Numbered from the stretch's first letter, positions 25,266-34,156 are shown. The stretch is 64,000 nt of DNA from CATOSP01 sp965204715 (GCA_965204715.1 OZ242009.1:434001-498000), one strand, 5' to 3'. Translations and numbers: made by a program. Notes: a model not told the origin generated them from the letters alone.

Positions 25266-26366
25266 TCAGCCGCTGCCCGCACTATCGCGCTGCGCTGCGC
25301 GTGCGCGGCTGATTCTGCCCTTTGTTGGTCCTATCCGCCAAACCGTCACGCCGCCCTGCGCGTCGAGGGCGGCAAGCGCGCGCCCGTCAGGCCGCCAGTA
25401 CAATTCGGCCACTGTGCCCCCCACATCCTCGGCCCCTATCGGACCGCCTCTTCCATTTCTCTGAAGGGACCACACAACCACTGCGCCATCGCGCCCCCCC
25501 GATGCGAGACGCATCGCGCTTGGAGCGAAGGCAAGCGTCGTGACGGGTTGAACATGAAACTCCAGAACGCCGGGCCGCGTGCCTTCGGGACCCTTTCTCC
25601 GGAAGCTCCAGACCGTCACCGCCTCCCCGCCGCCGGTGGCCAAAAGGGTGTTGGTATCATCGAAGGCCAAGGCCGACGGCTTGCCAGGATATCCGAACAT
25701 CTCGGAGTCCTGCCCCGTTGAGCGACGCCAGAAATGCACCGAGTTGTCCTGGCTGCCGCAGGCCACAATGCCCCCGTCCGAGCTCAGTACCATCGACACC
25801 AAAGACCCCTGCCATTCCAGCTTCTGGCGAAGCTCGCCGGTGGCTGCCTCGAAGAACGTCACTCGACCGTAACAGGCCGTCGCCAGCTCCCCTACGCTCG
25901 ACCAGGCGATGGCGCTGACGGTGCTGGGATGATCATCAGACCGCCAAACCTCCACGCCGTCCGCATCATAGGCGTGAACCCGACGGGAGCAGGAGGCCGC
26001 CAGCCGTTGTCCGTCCGGCGACCACGCCACGTTTTCCACCCAATCGCTACCGACGTCGATAGCCCGGCTCACCTGACCTTCGGCGGCGTCCCAGATTAAG
26101 ACCCGTCCATCCTGGCCGGCCGTTGCGAACGCGCTTCCGCTTGGGTGGATTGCCATCGAGAGCACACCACCATCATGGACCCCGCCCCGCGCCCAGGCGG
26201 GCGCGCCGGACTCGCCGTCGAATGCGTAGACACCACCCTCAGTATCACCGACTATCAGCGACTCACCGGCTAGGCTCCAACCCCCGGCAATAGCGTAGTC
26301 GCCGACCTCCTCAGACCAGCCGGGGATAAGAACACCCTTCGGGCTGGTGGCATCTAAATCAGACAT
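25266..26366 (-). CDS. WD40-repeat protein coupled to the ZNG1/CobW gene
   Basis: A 366-residue WD40 propeller. Repeats end in recognisable blade motifs such as GRVLIWDAAEG, NSVHFWRRSTG, AVTVWSFRR and GAVVVWSLQR. The ATG at 26366 overlaps the end of the GTPase gene by 13 bases, so translation is coupled. No signal peptide is visible. In the same transcript as a COG0523 GTPase under a Zur-like box, it probably serves metal handling, but its partner is unknown. The C-terminal 15 residues are basic and may be unstructured. Confidence 0.82.
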   Translation of the reverse strand: MSDLDATSPKGVLIPGWSEEVGDYAIAGGWSLAGESLIVGDTEGGVYAFDGESGAPAWARGGVHDGGVLSMAIHPSGSAFATAGQDGRVLIWDAAEGQVSRAIDVGSDWVENVAWSPDGQRLAASCSRRVHAYDADGVEVWRSDDHPSTVSAIAWSSVGELATACYGRVTFFEAATGELRQKLEWQGSLVSMVLSSDGGIVACGSQDNSVHFWRRSTGQDSEMFGYPGKPSALAFDDTNTLLATGGGEAVTVWSFRRKGPEGTRPGVLEFHVQPVTTLAFAPSAMRLASGGRDGAVVVWSLQRNGRGGPIGAEDVGGTVAELYWRPDGRALAALDAQGGVTVWRIGPTKGRISRARAAQRDSAGSG

Positions 26367-27781
26367 GCTTCGAAGCCCTCCCGCATGCTCTGCCCATCGA
26401 GGTTGCGGCCGATGAAGACGAGTTGATTGCGGCGAGGCGCGTCCCCCCATTCGCGGTCCGGCTGGCCGTCAAAGAGCATATGAACCCCCTGGAAGACGAA
26501 GCGGCGGGACTCCCCCGCGACGCTGATGAAGCCCTTCATTCGGAAGATGTCCACCCCGCGCTCCCGGAGCAGTTGGCCAAGCCAGGCGTTGAGCTTTTCG
26601 GGATCGGCGTCGCCATCTATCTCGATAGAGATCGATCCCACCTCGTCGTCGTGCTCGTGCTGGGCGACCCAGGTCCGCTCGGCCTCGAAGGGGACCGCCG
26701 CTCCCTTGATGCGTTGTGTGTCCGTCTCTGTATCTGTGCAGGCAGGCTCGGAGCAAAAGTTGCCCCCAAATTTGAAAGCCGCTCCATCCGCGTTCCTCAG
26801 TTGGAGATCGAATTCCTCCGCGAGGTGCTGGGCGTAGAGGCCAACCCGTACCTGAGTATCGACCTCAAAGAAGAACGACTTGCGTCCTGGAGAATCGAGC
26901 CGGAGGTTCACGTGCTTTCCGACAGGAATCTCTTCCCCTGGATGAATGATCTCCGCAGGTTCGGCGTACTGCCGTACACACCACTCCGCGCTCTCCCGGA
27001 GGGCAGCGTCATCCGTGTCCTGATTGGGCACGACGACGAGCGACATCGCCGGATCAGGCCCATCGGCGAGGTTGAGTTCGTAGCGGCCGGTATCGAGCGA
27101 ATAGACTCCCGTCCATTCGAAGGGATACTCCGGCTCGAGGAAGGTGGGACGACGCTCGAGCACCTGGTCCAGGTCGAAGGCAGCGAGGTCGAGTACAGTG
27201 TCGACGGGTACGTTCGCCCTCTCGCTGCGCACCACTTGCGCCATTCGGTTCATGCCTCGGAGCCGAGCTTCCAGACTATCGAGGGCCTCGCCGTTGACGA
27301 GGTCCGTCTTGTTGAGCACGAGGACGTCTGCGAACGCGATTTGCTCCGTGCTTTCGTCGCTTCGGCCGAGCTGCTGCTCAATGTGGGCTGCATCGACGAG
27401 CGTGACGATCCCGTCGAGGGCGTATTCAGCGCGAAGCTCGTCGTCCATGAAGAACGTCTGAGCGACCGGACCGGGATCGGCGAGCCCTGTGGTTTCCACC
27501 AGCACATAGTCGAACTTGTCGCGGCGCTTATTGAGATTATTGAGCACCCGAATCAGGTCTCCGCGCACCGTGCAGCAGATGCAACCGTTCGACATCTCGA
27601 AGACCTCTTCGTCAGCGTTGATGACGAGCGCCTGATCGATGCCGACTTCCCCAAACTCGTTCTCGATCACGGCAATGCGCTTGCCGTGCTCCTCAGTCAA
27701 TATGCGGTTGAGCAGGGTCGTCTTGCCAGAGCCGAGGAAGCCGGTGAGGATGGTGACAGGTACTCTGCGCGGCGTGTTCAT
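26354..27781 (-). CDS. COG0523 GTPase (CobW/ZNG1 type)
   Basis: A 475-residue G3E GTPase. TGFLGSGKTTLLNRI (residues 13-27) is the Walker A, ENEFGEVGID near 40-49, GCICCTVRGDL near 66-76 the CxCC metal site, ETTGLADP near 94-101 and NKTDL near 157-161. Such proteins act as zinc metallochaperones (ZNG1) under zinc shortage. The CobW C-terminal domain with IFRMKGFISVAG is present. A strong AAAGGAGG precedes the ATG and the operator-like TGATA-N5-TATCA lies at 27806-27820. It heads a two-gene unit with the WD40 gene. Confidence 0.9.
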   Translation of the reverse strand: MNTPRRVPVTILTGFLGSGKTTLLNRILTEEHGKRIAVIENEFGEVGIDQALVINADEEVFEMSNGCICCTVRGDLIRVLNNLNKRRDKFDYVLVETTGLADPGPVAQTFFMDDELRAEYALDGIVTLVDAAHIEQQLGRSDESTEQIAFADVLVLNKTDLVNGEALDSLEARLRGMNRMAQVVRSERANVPVDTVLDLAAFDLDQVLERRPTFLEPEYPFEWTGVYSLDTGRYELNLADGPDPAMSLVVVPNQDTDDAALRESAEWCVRQYAEPAEIIHPGEEIPVGKHVNLRLDSPGRKSFFFEVDTQVRVGLYAQHLAEEFDLQLRNADGAAFKFGGNFCSEPACTDTETDTQRIKGAAVPFEAERTWVAQHEHDDEVGSISIEIDGDADPEKLNAWLGQLLRERGVDIFRMKGFISVAGESRRFVFQGVHMLFDGQPDREWGDAPRRNQLVFIGRNLDGQSMREGFEACLI

Positions 27782-27805
27782 ATGGAATCCTCCTTTAGGT
27801 TTTAT

Positions 27806-27820
27806 TGATATGAGGTATCA
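27806..27820. promoter_or_regulatory. Zur-type box upstream of the ZNG1 gene
   Basis: TGATATGAGGTATCA has the form TGATA-N5-TATCA, 25 bases before the ATG at 27781. The same core, with the same spacing, is in the perfect palindrome before znuA (30574-30588) and, with one mismatch, before the repressor gene (31074-31088). Confidence 0.7.
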
Positions 27821-27944
27821 CTTGGAAATTGCAACCGGCCGAGGGTTTCGCAATTACGATGACGTATCAACCAGGCAATAGACACTAGCACCGCTGTCAT
27901 GCTGGGGGACGTAGGCCAACGCCCCCCCTTCGCCGGTCCACTTA

Positions 27945-28191
27945 CTAAGGGTTACTCTCCCCTGGTGAACAGGGAATCAGCCCGGCAATCACATTGAACA
28001 GGGTGCTCTTACCGGTTCCGTTGGATCCTACGCCGGCCATCAGGGTACCCGCGCTCACATCGAAGGTAGCCTTGCTCAGGGCCATGTACCCGTCCAGTTC
28101 CACGCTGCTGACTCAGGATTCTGTTGAGCAAGGTCGTCTTGCCGGAACCAGCGACATGCTGGCGTCGTTGCAGTTGGAGGTCCGGGTTCAT
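27945..28191 (-). pseudogene. Chimeric remnant: GTPase P-loop joined to ABC ATPase start
   Basis: The minus strand here first encodes SGKTTLLNRILS, which matches the ZNG1/CobW P-loop, and then, in another frame, DGYMALSKATFDVSAGTL and GTGKSTLFNVIAGLIP, which is the start of a ZnuC/AztA-type transporter ATPase up to its Walker A. It ends at a TAG at 27945. No complete ATPase or permease remains. It directly follows the znuA-like gene, where an ATPase would be expected. Confidence 0.68.
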
Positions 28192-30506
28192 TTCAAGGCC
28201 TCCACTATCCGTTCCACGTTGGCCCGCACCATGCCAATGTATGTGTCTGCGCCGCTGCCCTCTACTCCCATGGAGCCGGAATAGAGCTTGACCAGTTCCG
28301 CTCCGGTTTCCCTTGCCACGGTCTGCGCCAGCCTTTCGCTGACGGTGGTCTCGCCAAACACAGCGGGCACACCGTGCTCCCGGACCACCTCAATCAGTTC
28401 CGCTATGTGTTCCGCCGAGGGTTCCAATTCCGTGCCCAGAGACGGTATGACCAGGCCGACAACCTCAAACCCGTAAGCCTTTGCGAAGTAGGAGAGGCTG
28501 TCATGGGACGTAACCAGCAGCCGGCGCTCCGGCGGCACCATCGCAACCTGCTCCTGTATCCAGGCGTGCAGCTCGTCAAGCTGCCTCCCATAATCGGTGG
28601 CGTTCCGGTAGTAGACGCTCGCGCCCTCGGGGTCCAGGGTTGAAAGCTGGGCGGCTATTTCGTTGACGGCAATCTTCACCCTGACTGGATCGAACCAGAA
28701 ATGGGGGTCCAGAAGGCCGTGGGCGTGTTCGTCATCGCTGTGTTCGTCATGGCCGCCGTCCTCGCCACCCACGATTCCGACGAAGGCGATCTTGGTCGGC
28801 GTACCGGCAACCTCCCAATGGTCGACCATCTCCAGGTCGTGAGCGTCAAGCTGATGCACCATGCCGGCCACCGAGTCGGTCACGAACACCGCGCCCGGGG
28901 CCGTGGTCACGTGGGGGCGGGCCCAGAAGCCGGTCTCTACGGGAGCCGCCAGGAAGTCCGACGCGGAGGCCACCAGGTCCAGGTCGTGGGCCTCGTACAT
29001 CCGCAACTCGCCGTCGCTCATCACCACCAACAGGGCTTCCCCGTCGTAGCTGAGGGCGACCTGGATGGGCCGCAACTCATCGCTGGCGGGGATCAGCTGC
29101 TCCATCTCGCCTTCCTCGGGGTCCACCACGTACAACCCCACCGCGGAACCGAGGGCGAAGAAGTGGTCCAGGCCCGGATAGCCCCAGACCGAGGTGAGGC
29201 GGAAGTCCTCCGGCGAACCCTCCGGAGCCGAGACGAACCCGTGACCGTATTCGCCGTCGTGAGCTTCGATCATCAGCGCGCCGCCGGTGCAGCCGAACAC
29301 CGCCTGGTGGCCGTTGGAAGCGTCACCGTGCAGGTCCGGGCATCCCGCCTCAGCGGTGTAGAGGACGCTGCCGTCCAGGTCACGGATTTCCGCGCCGATG
29401 GGTCTCCGGGCATCCGGGTTCGCCGGGTAATCCGGGTCCTTGATGGAGATAGCGAACAGGTCATCCTCCAGGGGGACAGCCGCCCCGTGCTGGGGCCCCA
29501 CGTTGAACCTGACGGGAACGTAGGAATGGCCTTGTTCTTCCAGTTCGTGCTCGTTGATCAGCACCACGTCGCCGGAACCGTCGTAGAATATGGTAGCCCA
29601 TTCTCCGCCGACGTACAGATGCACCGGGCGGTCGCCCGCCAGGTCTATGCCGAGCTTCTGCGCCGGCGCCTCCACCAGGTCGAAGTGGTCGCCGTGCGGC
29701 TGCATGAAGACGCCGCCGTCGAACAGGTGGGCCGTGTCGGCGTCTGAGGAGACGGCGACGGCGAACCGGCCGGTTTTGGTGGCGTAGATGCGCCCGGCCC
29801 GCTCCATCAGGTCGAATTGACCCTGGCTGACCTCGCCGGTCTCCAGGTCAATGACCGACATTGAGCCTGTTTCGCCATCACCGATGAGCAGACGCCCCAG
29901 GACCGGTTCGCCGTGGCCCCCGTCTGTCATCATCCCGCCGTGGTCATCCCCGTGGTGGCCGTGTGGGTCAGGCCCGGAAAACTCAATGGGGTCAACCAGT
30001 TCCCCGAGGGCGATCAACCTGGACTCATCTGCACTCGCATTGCGCAACAGGTCATACAGCCAATTGGCCTCCAGGCTCAGGCCAACGGTAAGCACCAGGT
30101 CCGCATCCGAGACCCTGGCCACATCCCGACCTCCCGGCGAGTAGGAGTGTGGATCTTGACCGGGTGGCAGCAAGGCAAAGACCTCCGCCCGGTCTCCACC
30201 CACGATTCTGGCCCAGTCACCCACAAAGTTGGTAGAAGTGACCACCTCGACGGTCGAGTTGGATGGTGAGGACCCAGCAGCGTCCGCGCCAGCAGATACG
30301 GTTCCTGGGCGCGTCGCCTCCTGGGTTGGCTGGGAATTGGCGGGCGCAACGGCGCCAGCAGCGGTTGGCCTTGGCCCTTCTGCAGCCTGCGTGTCCTGGT
30401 CATCTGCGCAGGCAGTAAGGAAAGCCCCGCATAATACGACTAGACCCATGGCCACCGCCTGGGCCAGACGGCCAAAATTTATGGTGTGACCTAGTATCAA
30501 TAACAT
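28188..30506 (-). CDS. ZnuA-type zinc-binding lipoprotein with internal AztD-like propeller
   Basis: A 772-residue predicted lipoprotein. VVLCGAFLTAC ends the signal peptide (lipobox cysteine near residue 33). Residues 85-180 are the N-terminal lobe of a ZnuA/AztC zinc-binding protein (VTSTNFVGDWARIVGGDRAEV; histidine in DPHSYSPG). The His-rich loop PHGHHGDDHGG begins near 181. Instead of a short loop, about 375 residues follow with AztD zinc-chaperone features: LFDGGVFMQPHGDHFDL, CPDLHGDASNGHQAVFGC and a beta-propeller pattern. A second His-rich stretch (near 583-596) leads back to the C-terminal lobe DPHFWFDPVRV, SHDSLSYFAKAYG and FGETTVSERLA. An 11-bp-arm palindrome lies upstream. No intact ATPase or permease is adjacent. 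Confidence 0.88.
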   Translation of the reverse strand: MLLILGHTINFGRLAQAVAMGLVVLCGAFLTACADDQDTQAAEGPRPTAAGAVAPANSQPTQEATRPGTVSAGADAAGSSPSNSTVEVVTSTNFVGDWARIVGGDRAEVFALLPPGQDPHSYSPGGRDVARVSDADLVLTVGLSLEANWLYDLLRNASADESRLIALGELVDPIEFSGPDPHGHHGDDHGGMMTDGGHGEPVLGRLLIGDGETGSMSVIDLETGEVSQGQFDLMERAGRIYATKTGRFAVAVSSDADTAHLFDGGVFMQPHGDHFDLVEAPAQKLGIDLAGDRPVHLYVGGEWATIFYDGSGDVVLINEHELEEQGHSYVPVRFNVGPQHGAAVPLEDDLFAISIKDPDYPANPDARRPIGAEIRDLDGSVLYTAEAGCPDLHGDASNGHQAVFGCTGGALMIEAHDGEYGHGFVSAPEGSPEDFRLTSVWGYPGLDHFFALGSAVGLYVVDPEEGEMEQLIPASDELRPIQVALSYDGEALLVVMSDGELRMYEAHDLDLVASASDFLAAPVETGFWARPHVTTAPGAVFVTDSVAGMVHQLDAHDLEMVDHWEVAGTPTKIAFVGIVGGEDGGHDEHSDDEHAHGLLDPHFWFDPVRVKIAVNEIAAQLSTLDPEGASVYYRNATDYGRQLDELHAWIQEQVAMVPPERRLLVTSHDSLSYFAKAYGFEVVGLVIPSLGTELEPSAEHIAELIEVVREHGVPAVFGETTVSERLAQTVARETGAELVKLYSGSMGVEGSGADTYIGMVRANVERIVEALK

Positions 30507-30568
30507 CCCGAGTCCTCCATTCCTGATCGTGATTTGAACTTGATGTGAACCTTGCTGTGCCTAGTCAA

Positions 30569-30593
30569 TATACTGATACAATGTATCAGTATA
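30569..30593. promoter_or_regulatory. Perfect palindromic Zur-type operator of znuA
   Basis: A perfect palindrome with two 11-bp arms (TATACTGATAC and GTATCAGTATA) around a 3-base centre, 62 bases before the znuA-like start. It contains the TGATA-N5-TATCA core. The TATACT part could overlap a -10 box. Confidence 0.82.
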
Positions 30594-30634
30594 TAACAGG
30601 CGGCACCGGGGTCCCAGCCGGTTGGAACAAACCC

Positions 30635-31039
30635 CTACTTACCCCCGTCGGAGGGGCAAGGGTCGCAGATCACGTACAACTCGATACGGTGGTCGATGAC
30701 CTCTCCCGGAATTTCGGCGCTGATTGCGCTGATCAACCGTTCGACTGCGGCGGCCCTGAATTCCTCCACTGCGCCGCATTGTATGCACACTGAGTGGTGA
30801 TGGTGATGACCAACACGGCAGAGGCTGTACATTTGAGATCCGTCTATCGTGGCAAGCTTGCAGACCGCCCCCGCCTCAAGAAGCAGCTTGATGGTGCGGT
30901 ATACCGTCGCCCTGCCCACCGAAGGCAGTTCTTCGATGATTGCCTCCACTGTAAAGCTATCCTGCTTCTGCTCCAAGAGCCTTGCTATCGTTTTCCTGGG
31001 AGCAGTGGCTCTATAGCCTAGCTCCTCGAACACCGCCAT
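30635..31039 (-). CDS. zur: Fur-family repressor, probably Zur
   Basis: A 134-residue Fur-family regulator. GYRATAPRKTIARLLEQ near the start and PSVGRATVYRTIKLLLEAG near 39-57 form the winged helix. HHHHHSVCIQCG near 78-89 holds metal ligands and the first CxxC; CDPC near the end is the second. Zinc-locus context and the shared operator point to Zur rather than Fur. The start at 31039 is preferred: it fits family length and leaves the operator-like box at 31074-31088 in the leader. The longer frame to 31099 would put the box in the gene. The symbol is by context. Confidence 0.83.
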   Translation of the reverse strand: MAVFEELGYRATAPRKTIARLLEQKQDSFTVEAIIEELPSVGRATVYRTIKLLLEAGAVCKLATIDGSQMYSLCRVGHHHHHSVCIQCGAVEEFRAAAVERLISAISAEIPGEVIDHRIELYVICDPCPSDGGK

Positions 31040-31073
31040 CAGGTTTGTGTGTAGAATCACAAAACCTCTTAAT

Positions 31074-31088
31074 TGATAGTAAGTCTCA
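31074..31088. promoter_or_regulatory. Zur-type box upstream of the repressor gene
   Basis: TGATAGTAAGTCTCA matches TGATA-N5-TATCA with one mismatch and lies 35 bases before the ATG at 31039, consistent with autoregulation. Confidence 0.5.
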
Positions 31089-31180
31089 ATTAGGTCCACC
31101 GGGGATTGCTACCCGCTTTTGGTCAGGTAGGGGAGCGTATCACTCTGAAATTGGCTTGTCAACCATGTGTGCTCGTTGCA

Positions 31181-32470
31181 GCAGGGCATGTGCAAAGTCC
31201 GATTGACATAAGTAAGACCTTCATCCATAGATAGGGACAGCAACCACCCATCTGATGGAGGAAGGCCAGTATGGAGTATAGACCGGCGGGGTTTGAAGTC
31301 AATGACGGCGCCCAGGGATTCATCGTGGACGTGGGGAGCCTGTACGATTTTCTGAGCCGCCTGGAAGACCGGCGGGACGCCCGGGGCATACGCTACAAGC
31401 TGGCGCACATCCTGGTCTTTGTGGTGCTGGCCAAACTGGCGGGGGAAGACCGGTTGAGCGGCATCGCGGAATGGGTGCGGCACCGGAAGGAAGCATTGGC
31501 CAAGGCCTTGGGGTTGAGGCATTCCCAAGCGCCGCACCGGACCACTTACAGCCGGATTTTTGGATAAAAGCTGGACGTGGCGGAGTTCGAGGAGATGATG
31601 GGCAGCTTCTTTGCCAATATTCCGGCGGATGAACAAGCGGATGGACAACTGGTGCAGGTAGCCATAGACGGCAAGGCTTTGCGGGGCAGCATACCTGCCG
31701 GACAGACCCAGGGAGTGCATCTGATGGCGGCCTATCTTCCTGGCGAAGGGGTGGTGCTGGCCCAAGTGGAGGTGGAGGGCAAGGAAAACGAAATCAAAGC
31801 GGCGCCGCGGCTGCTTGGGGCGATGGATTTGCGCAGCAAGGTGGTCAGTGGGGACGCTATGCTGGCGCAACGTGAACTTTCGTCACAGGTGGTGAAGGGC
31901 GGAGGAGAGTACGTTTGGACCGTCAAGAAGAACCAGCCTCAACTGCGTGAAGATATTGCCACATTCTTTGCCAGGGAAGGGGCAGCGGAAAATGGAGTGG
32001 CGGAGAGTGTGGACAAAGGGCATGGACGCATCGAGAAACGCAGTTTGAGGGTGAGCACGGGACTGAATGATTATCTGGACTGGCCCTATGTGCAACAGGT
32101 CTTCCAGGTTGAGCGGCGCTTTGAATACGTCAGACCGGGCAAGACAACCCATGAGACAGTCTACGGAATAACCAGCCTGGGAATGGACCAGGTTGGTCCC
32201 CAAGGTCTGCTGGAAATCGTTCGGACCCATTGGAATATCGGGAATTGCCTGCACTGCCGGCGCGACGAGACCATGCGGGAAGACTGGTGCCATTTGCGCA
32301 TGGGACACGCGCAACGGACGATGGCGGCGGTCAACAACCTGGTCCTGGGGCTGTTGCTGCGGCGCGGAGTCAGCAATGTGCCCCGGCAACGCCGCCGGTA
32401 TGCCGCCCGATGGGACGAGGCCCTTAAACTCATCACTTCAGCGTAATCCGGACTTTGCACACGCCCTGCC
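31181..32470 (+). mobile_element. ISAs1-family insertion sequence
   Basis: The ends form an inverted repeat: left GCAGGGCATGTGCAAAGTCC (31181-31200) and right, read inward, GCAGGGCGTGTGCAAAGTCC. No clear target duplication is visible. The transposase inside has a stop codon. A shorter, internally deleted relative lies at 50437-50820. Confidence 0.82.
31271..32446 (+). pseudogene. ISAs1-family transposase interrupted by a stop codon
   Basis: One frame encodes an ISAs1 (H-repeat-type) transposase but has a TAA at 31565-31567, between TYSRIFG and KLDVAEFEEM. The N-terminal 98 residues hold the DUF4338-like start DFLSRLEDRRDARGIRYKLAH; the downstream 290 residues hold the DDE domain with AIDGKALRGS, TVKKNQPQL and HWNIGN..HWCHLRMGHAQ-like motifs. 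A second start (GTG at 31577) could make only the C-terminal part. The element is therefore probably inactive on its own. Confidence 0.82.
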
Positions 32471-32659
32471 GACGCCAGGCCTCGCCCTATGATTATGGTA
32501 AGTTTCCTGATATACTGCACGTTTCCACGGACAAACAACCAAAACCGCGCCGAATGCCGCCGGAAACCATAATGCTCGATACCCCACACAGTCGGATGCC
32601 GCAACCGCCGGCATCCCCCGAACAGGGACGGCGGCGCGGCAATGCGAGGAGGCCCCGAG

Positions 32660-33325
32660 ATGATGCGGACAAACCTTGCCACCGGTCTGGACAGGCTCAC
32701 CACCGACTTGCTGGCCCTGGGCGGCATGGTGGACAAGGCCCTTGCCAAGGCCGTGGACGCGCTGAAGCGACGTGACCTGGAATCCTCCTCCCAGGTGATA
32801 CGCGAAGACGATCTGATTGACCGTCAGTGCGAACTGCTGGAAGAGCGGGCCATTGACCTGATTGCATCCCACCAGCCCATGGCCCGCGACCTGCGCCGTC
32901 TGATAACCATCGTGCATGTTGCCGAGGAACTGGAGCGGATGGGCGACTACGCTGAGGGCATCGCCAAGATAAGCCTGATGATGGGCGAAGAGCCGACCCT
33001 GAAGCCGCTCATCGACATTCCCCGGATGCTGGAAAAAGCATCCAATATGCTCCGCCGCAGCTTGGATGCGCTGGTCACCCGCGATACGATCGAGGCCAGG
33101 GCCGTGTGCAAGGCCGACGACGAGGTGGATGACCTGTACGACCAGGTGTACCACGAGCTGTTGACCTACATGCTGCAGGACCCCTCCACCATCCAGCGGG
33201 CCACCTATCTGCTGTGGGCTGCCCACGACCTGGAGCGGGCCGCCGACCGCGCCACCAACATCGCCGAGAGGGTCATATACCAGGAAACCGGCTCGTTGAA
33301 CGGAGTGAACATCTCCCGCAACTGA
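32660..33325 (+). CDS. phoU: PhoU-family phosphate regulator
   Basis: A 221-residue PhoU protein, two three-helix repeats that bind metal clusters and modulate phosphate signalling. RREDDLIDRQCELLEERAIDLI-type and HVAEELERMGDYAEGIAKI (about residues 88-106) mark the first repeat, and WAAHDLERAADRATNIAERVIY (about 190-211) the second; the E/DxxxD metal motifs are present in both. AGGAGG lies 7 bases before the ATG at 32660. No Pst transporter or PhoR/PhoB genes are adjacent. Confidence 0.9.
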   Translation: MMRTNLATGLDRLTTDLLALGGMVDKALAKAVDALKRRDLESSSQVIREDDLIDRQCELLEERAIDLIASHQPMARDLRRLITIVHVAEELERMGDYAEGIAKISLMMGEEPTLKPLIDIPRMLEKASNMLRRSLDALVTRDTIEARAVCKADDEVDDLYDQVYHELLTYMLQDPSTIQRATYLLWAAHDLERAADRATNIAERVIYQETGSLNGVNISRN

Positions 33326-33398
33326 CGCCCGCCCAGGTCAGCCGGCCTCATTCATTCGTACTATAATTACCCTCGTCAGTCATTAGGGGAGTTTGGCG

Positions 33399-33653
33399 AT
33401 GACCACCCCGGACACTACGGACGCGACGGAAAGGGATTTAGGCAGACTTGAAGGGCGGGTTGAAGAGCAGGGGGCAAGGCTTAACCAGCTTCACGCTGAC
33501 TTGACCTCCGGTTTCCAGCAAGTTAACGCCCGAATTGACCAACTGAGCGCCCGGATTGACCGGCTGCTGCCGGCAATGTTGGGAATCGGCGGCGGAGTGC
33601 TGGCCGCCCTGGTCGGAATCATCATCACCCTGCTTCTCCGGGGCGCCCCGTAG
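33399..33653 (+). CDS. Small coiled-coil, tail-anchored membrane protein
   Basis: An 84-residue protein: charged coiled-coil (about residues 12-55, heptads such as ARIDQLSARIDRL) followed by one membrane helix GIGGGVLAALVGIIITLLL. A close analogue is at 57105-57353, sharing the RIDRL end and GGxLLAA helix. AGGGGAG precedes the ATG at 33399. A TATAAT at 33362-33367 may be its -10. Function unknown. Confidence 0.62.
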   Translation: MTTPDTTDATERDLGRLEGRVEEQGARLNQLHADLTSGFQQVNARIDQLSARIDRLLPAMLGIGGGVLAALVGIIITLLLRGAP

Positions 33654-33754
33654 CCGACTGGGGGTCACGCCGGGCCGCCCCAATGCCCGGCAGTCCCAAA
33701 CGCCGCACTATAATTGCAACGGCAGTCACACACTAAAGCAGTTTCAGGAGCATA

Positions 33755-33916
33755 ATGGTACGTCCCAACTGGCACGCCGAACACCCCGCGGCCTGCACCT
33801 GTGCCCAATGCCAGGACAACCGCACCGTCCACCGCCTGGAAGACCGCAAGATAGGCAGAAACGAAAAGTGCCCCTGCGGCAGCGGCAGGAAGTACAAGCG
33901 CTGCCACGGCCGTTAG
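33755..33916 (+). CDS. SEC-C motif small protein
   Basis: A 53-residue protein. Its end, EKCPCGSGRKYKRCHGR, is the SEC-C zinc motif (CxCx8CH) found at the C-terminus of SecA and in many small proteins. A second cysteine pair, CTCAQC, lies near residues 13-18. CAGGAG precedes the ATG. The gap that follows (33917-34156, 240 bp) shows nothing. Confidence 0.75.
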   Translation: MVRPNWHAEHPAACTCAQCQDNRTVHRLEDRKIGRNEKCPCGSGRKYKRCHGR

Positions 33917-34156
33917 CACTCCGCAGACCCTCTCGCTTCTCACCTGCGCCGATCCCGCATACTCCCAGTTACATTGCGGTGATATTCGTCGCATTCCCCA
34001 CTGAGACCGCACTATATCTAACTTCTCCCTTCTTTCGGTTTGGGAATAATTGACATCAAGATTTCCGCAGTCTTAGAATTGAATTGATGCCCTTCATCGG
34101 GCCGTAGTGTCCCCCTCACAGCCCCCATTCCGGCGCATTCAGATCGGAGGATTGTA

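Noticed and set aside
26423..27808. A 461-codon plus-strand frame
   Set aside because: It is antisense to the ZNG1 GTPase, whose P-loop, CxCC and NKTD motifs are unambiguous.
28188..30506. Two separate genes (znuA and aztD) instead of a fusion
   Set aside because: The frame is continuous with no stop, and both lobes of the zinc-binding protein are needed; a mid-gene start with ribosome site was not found.
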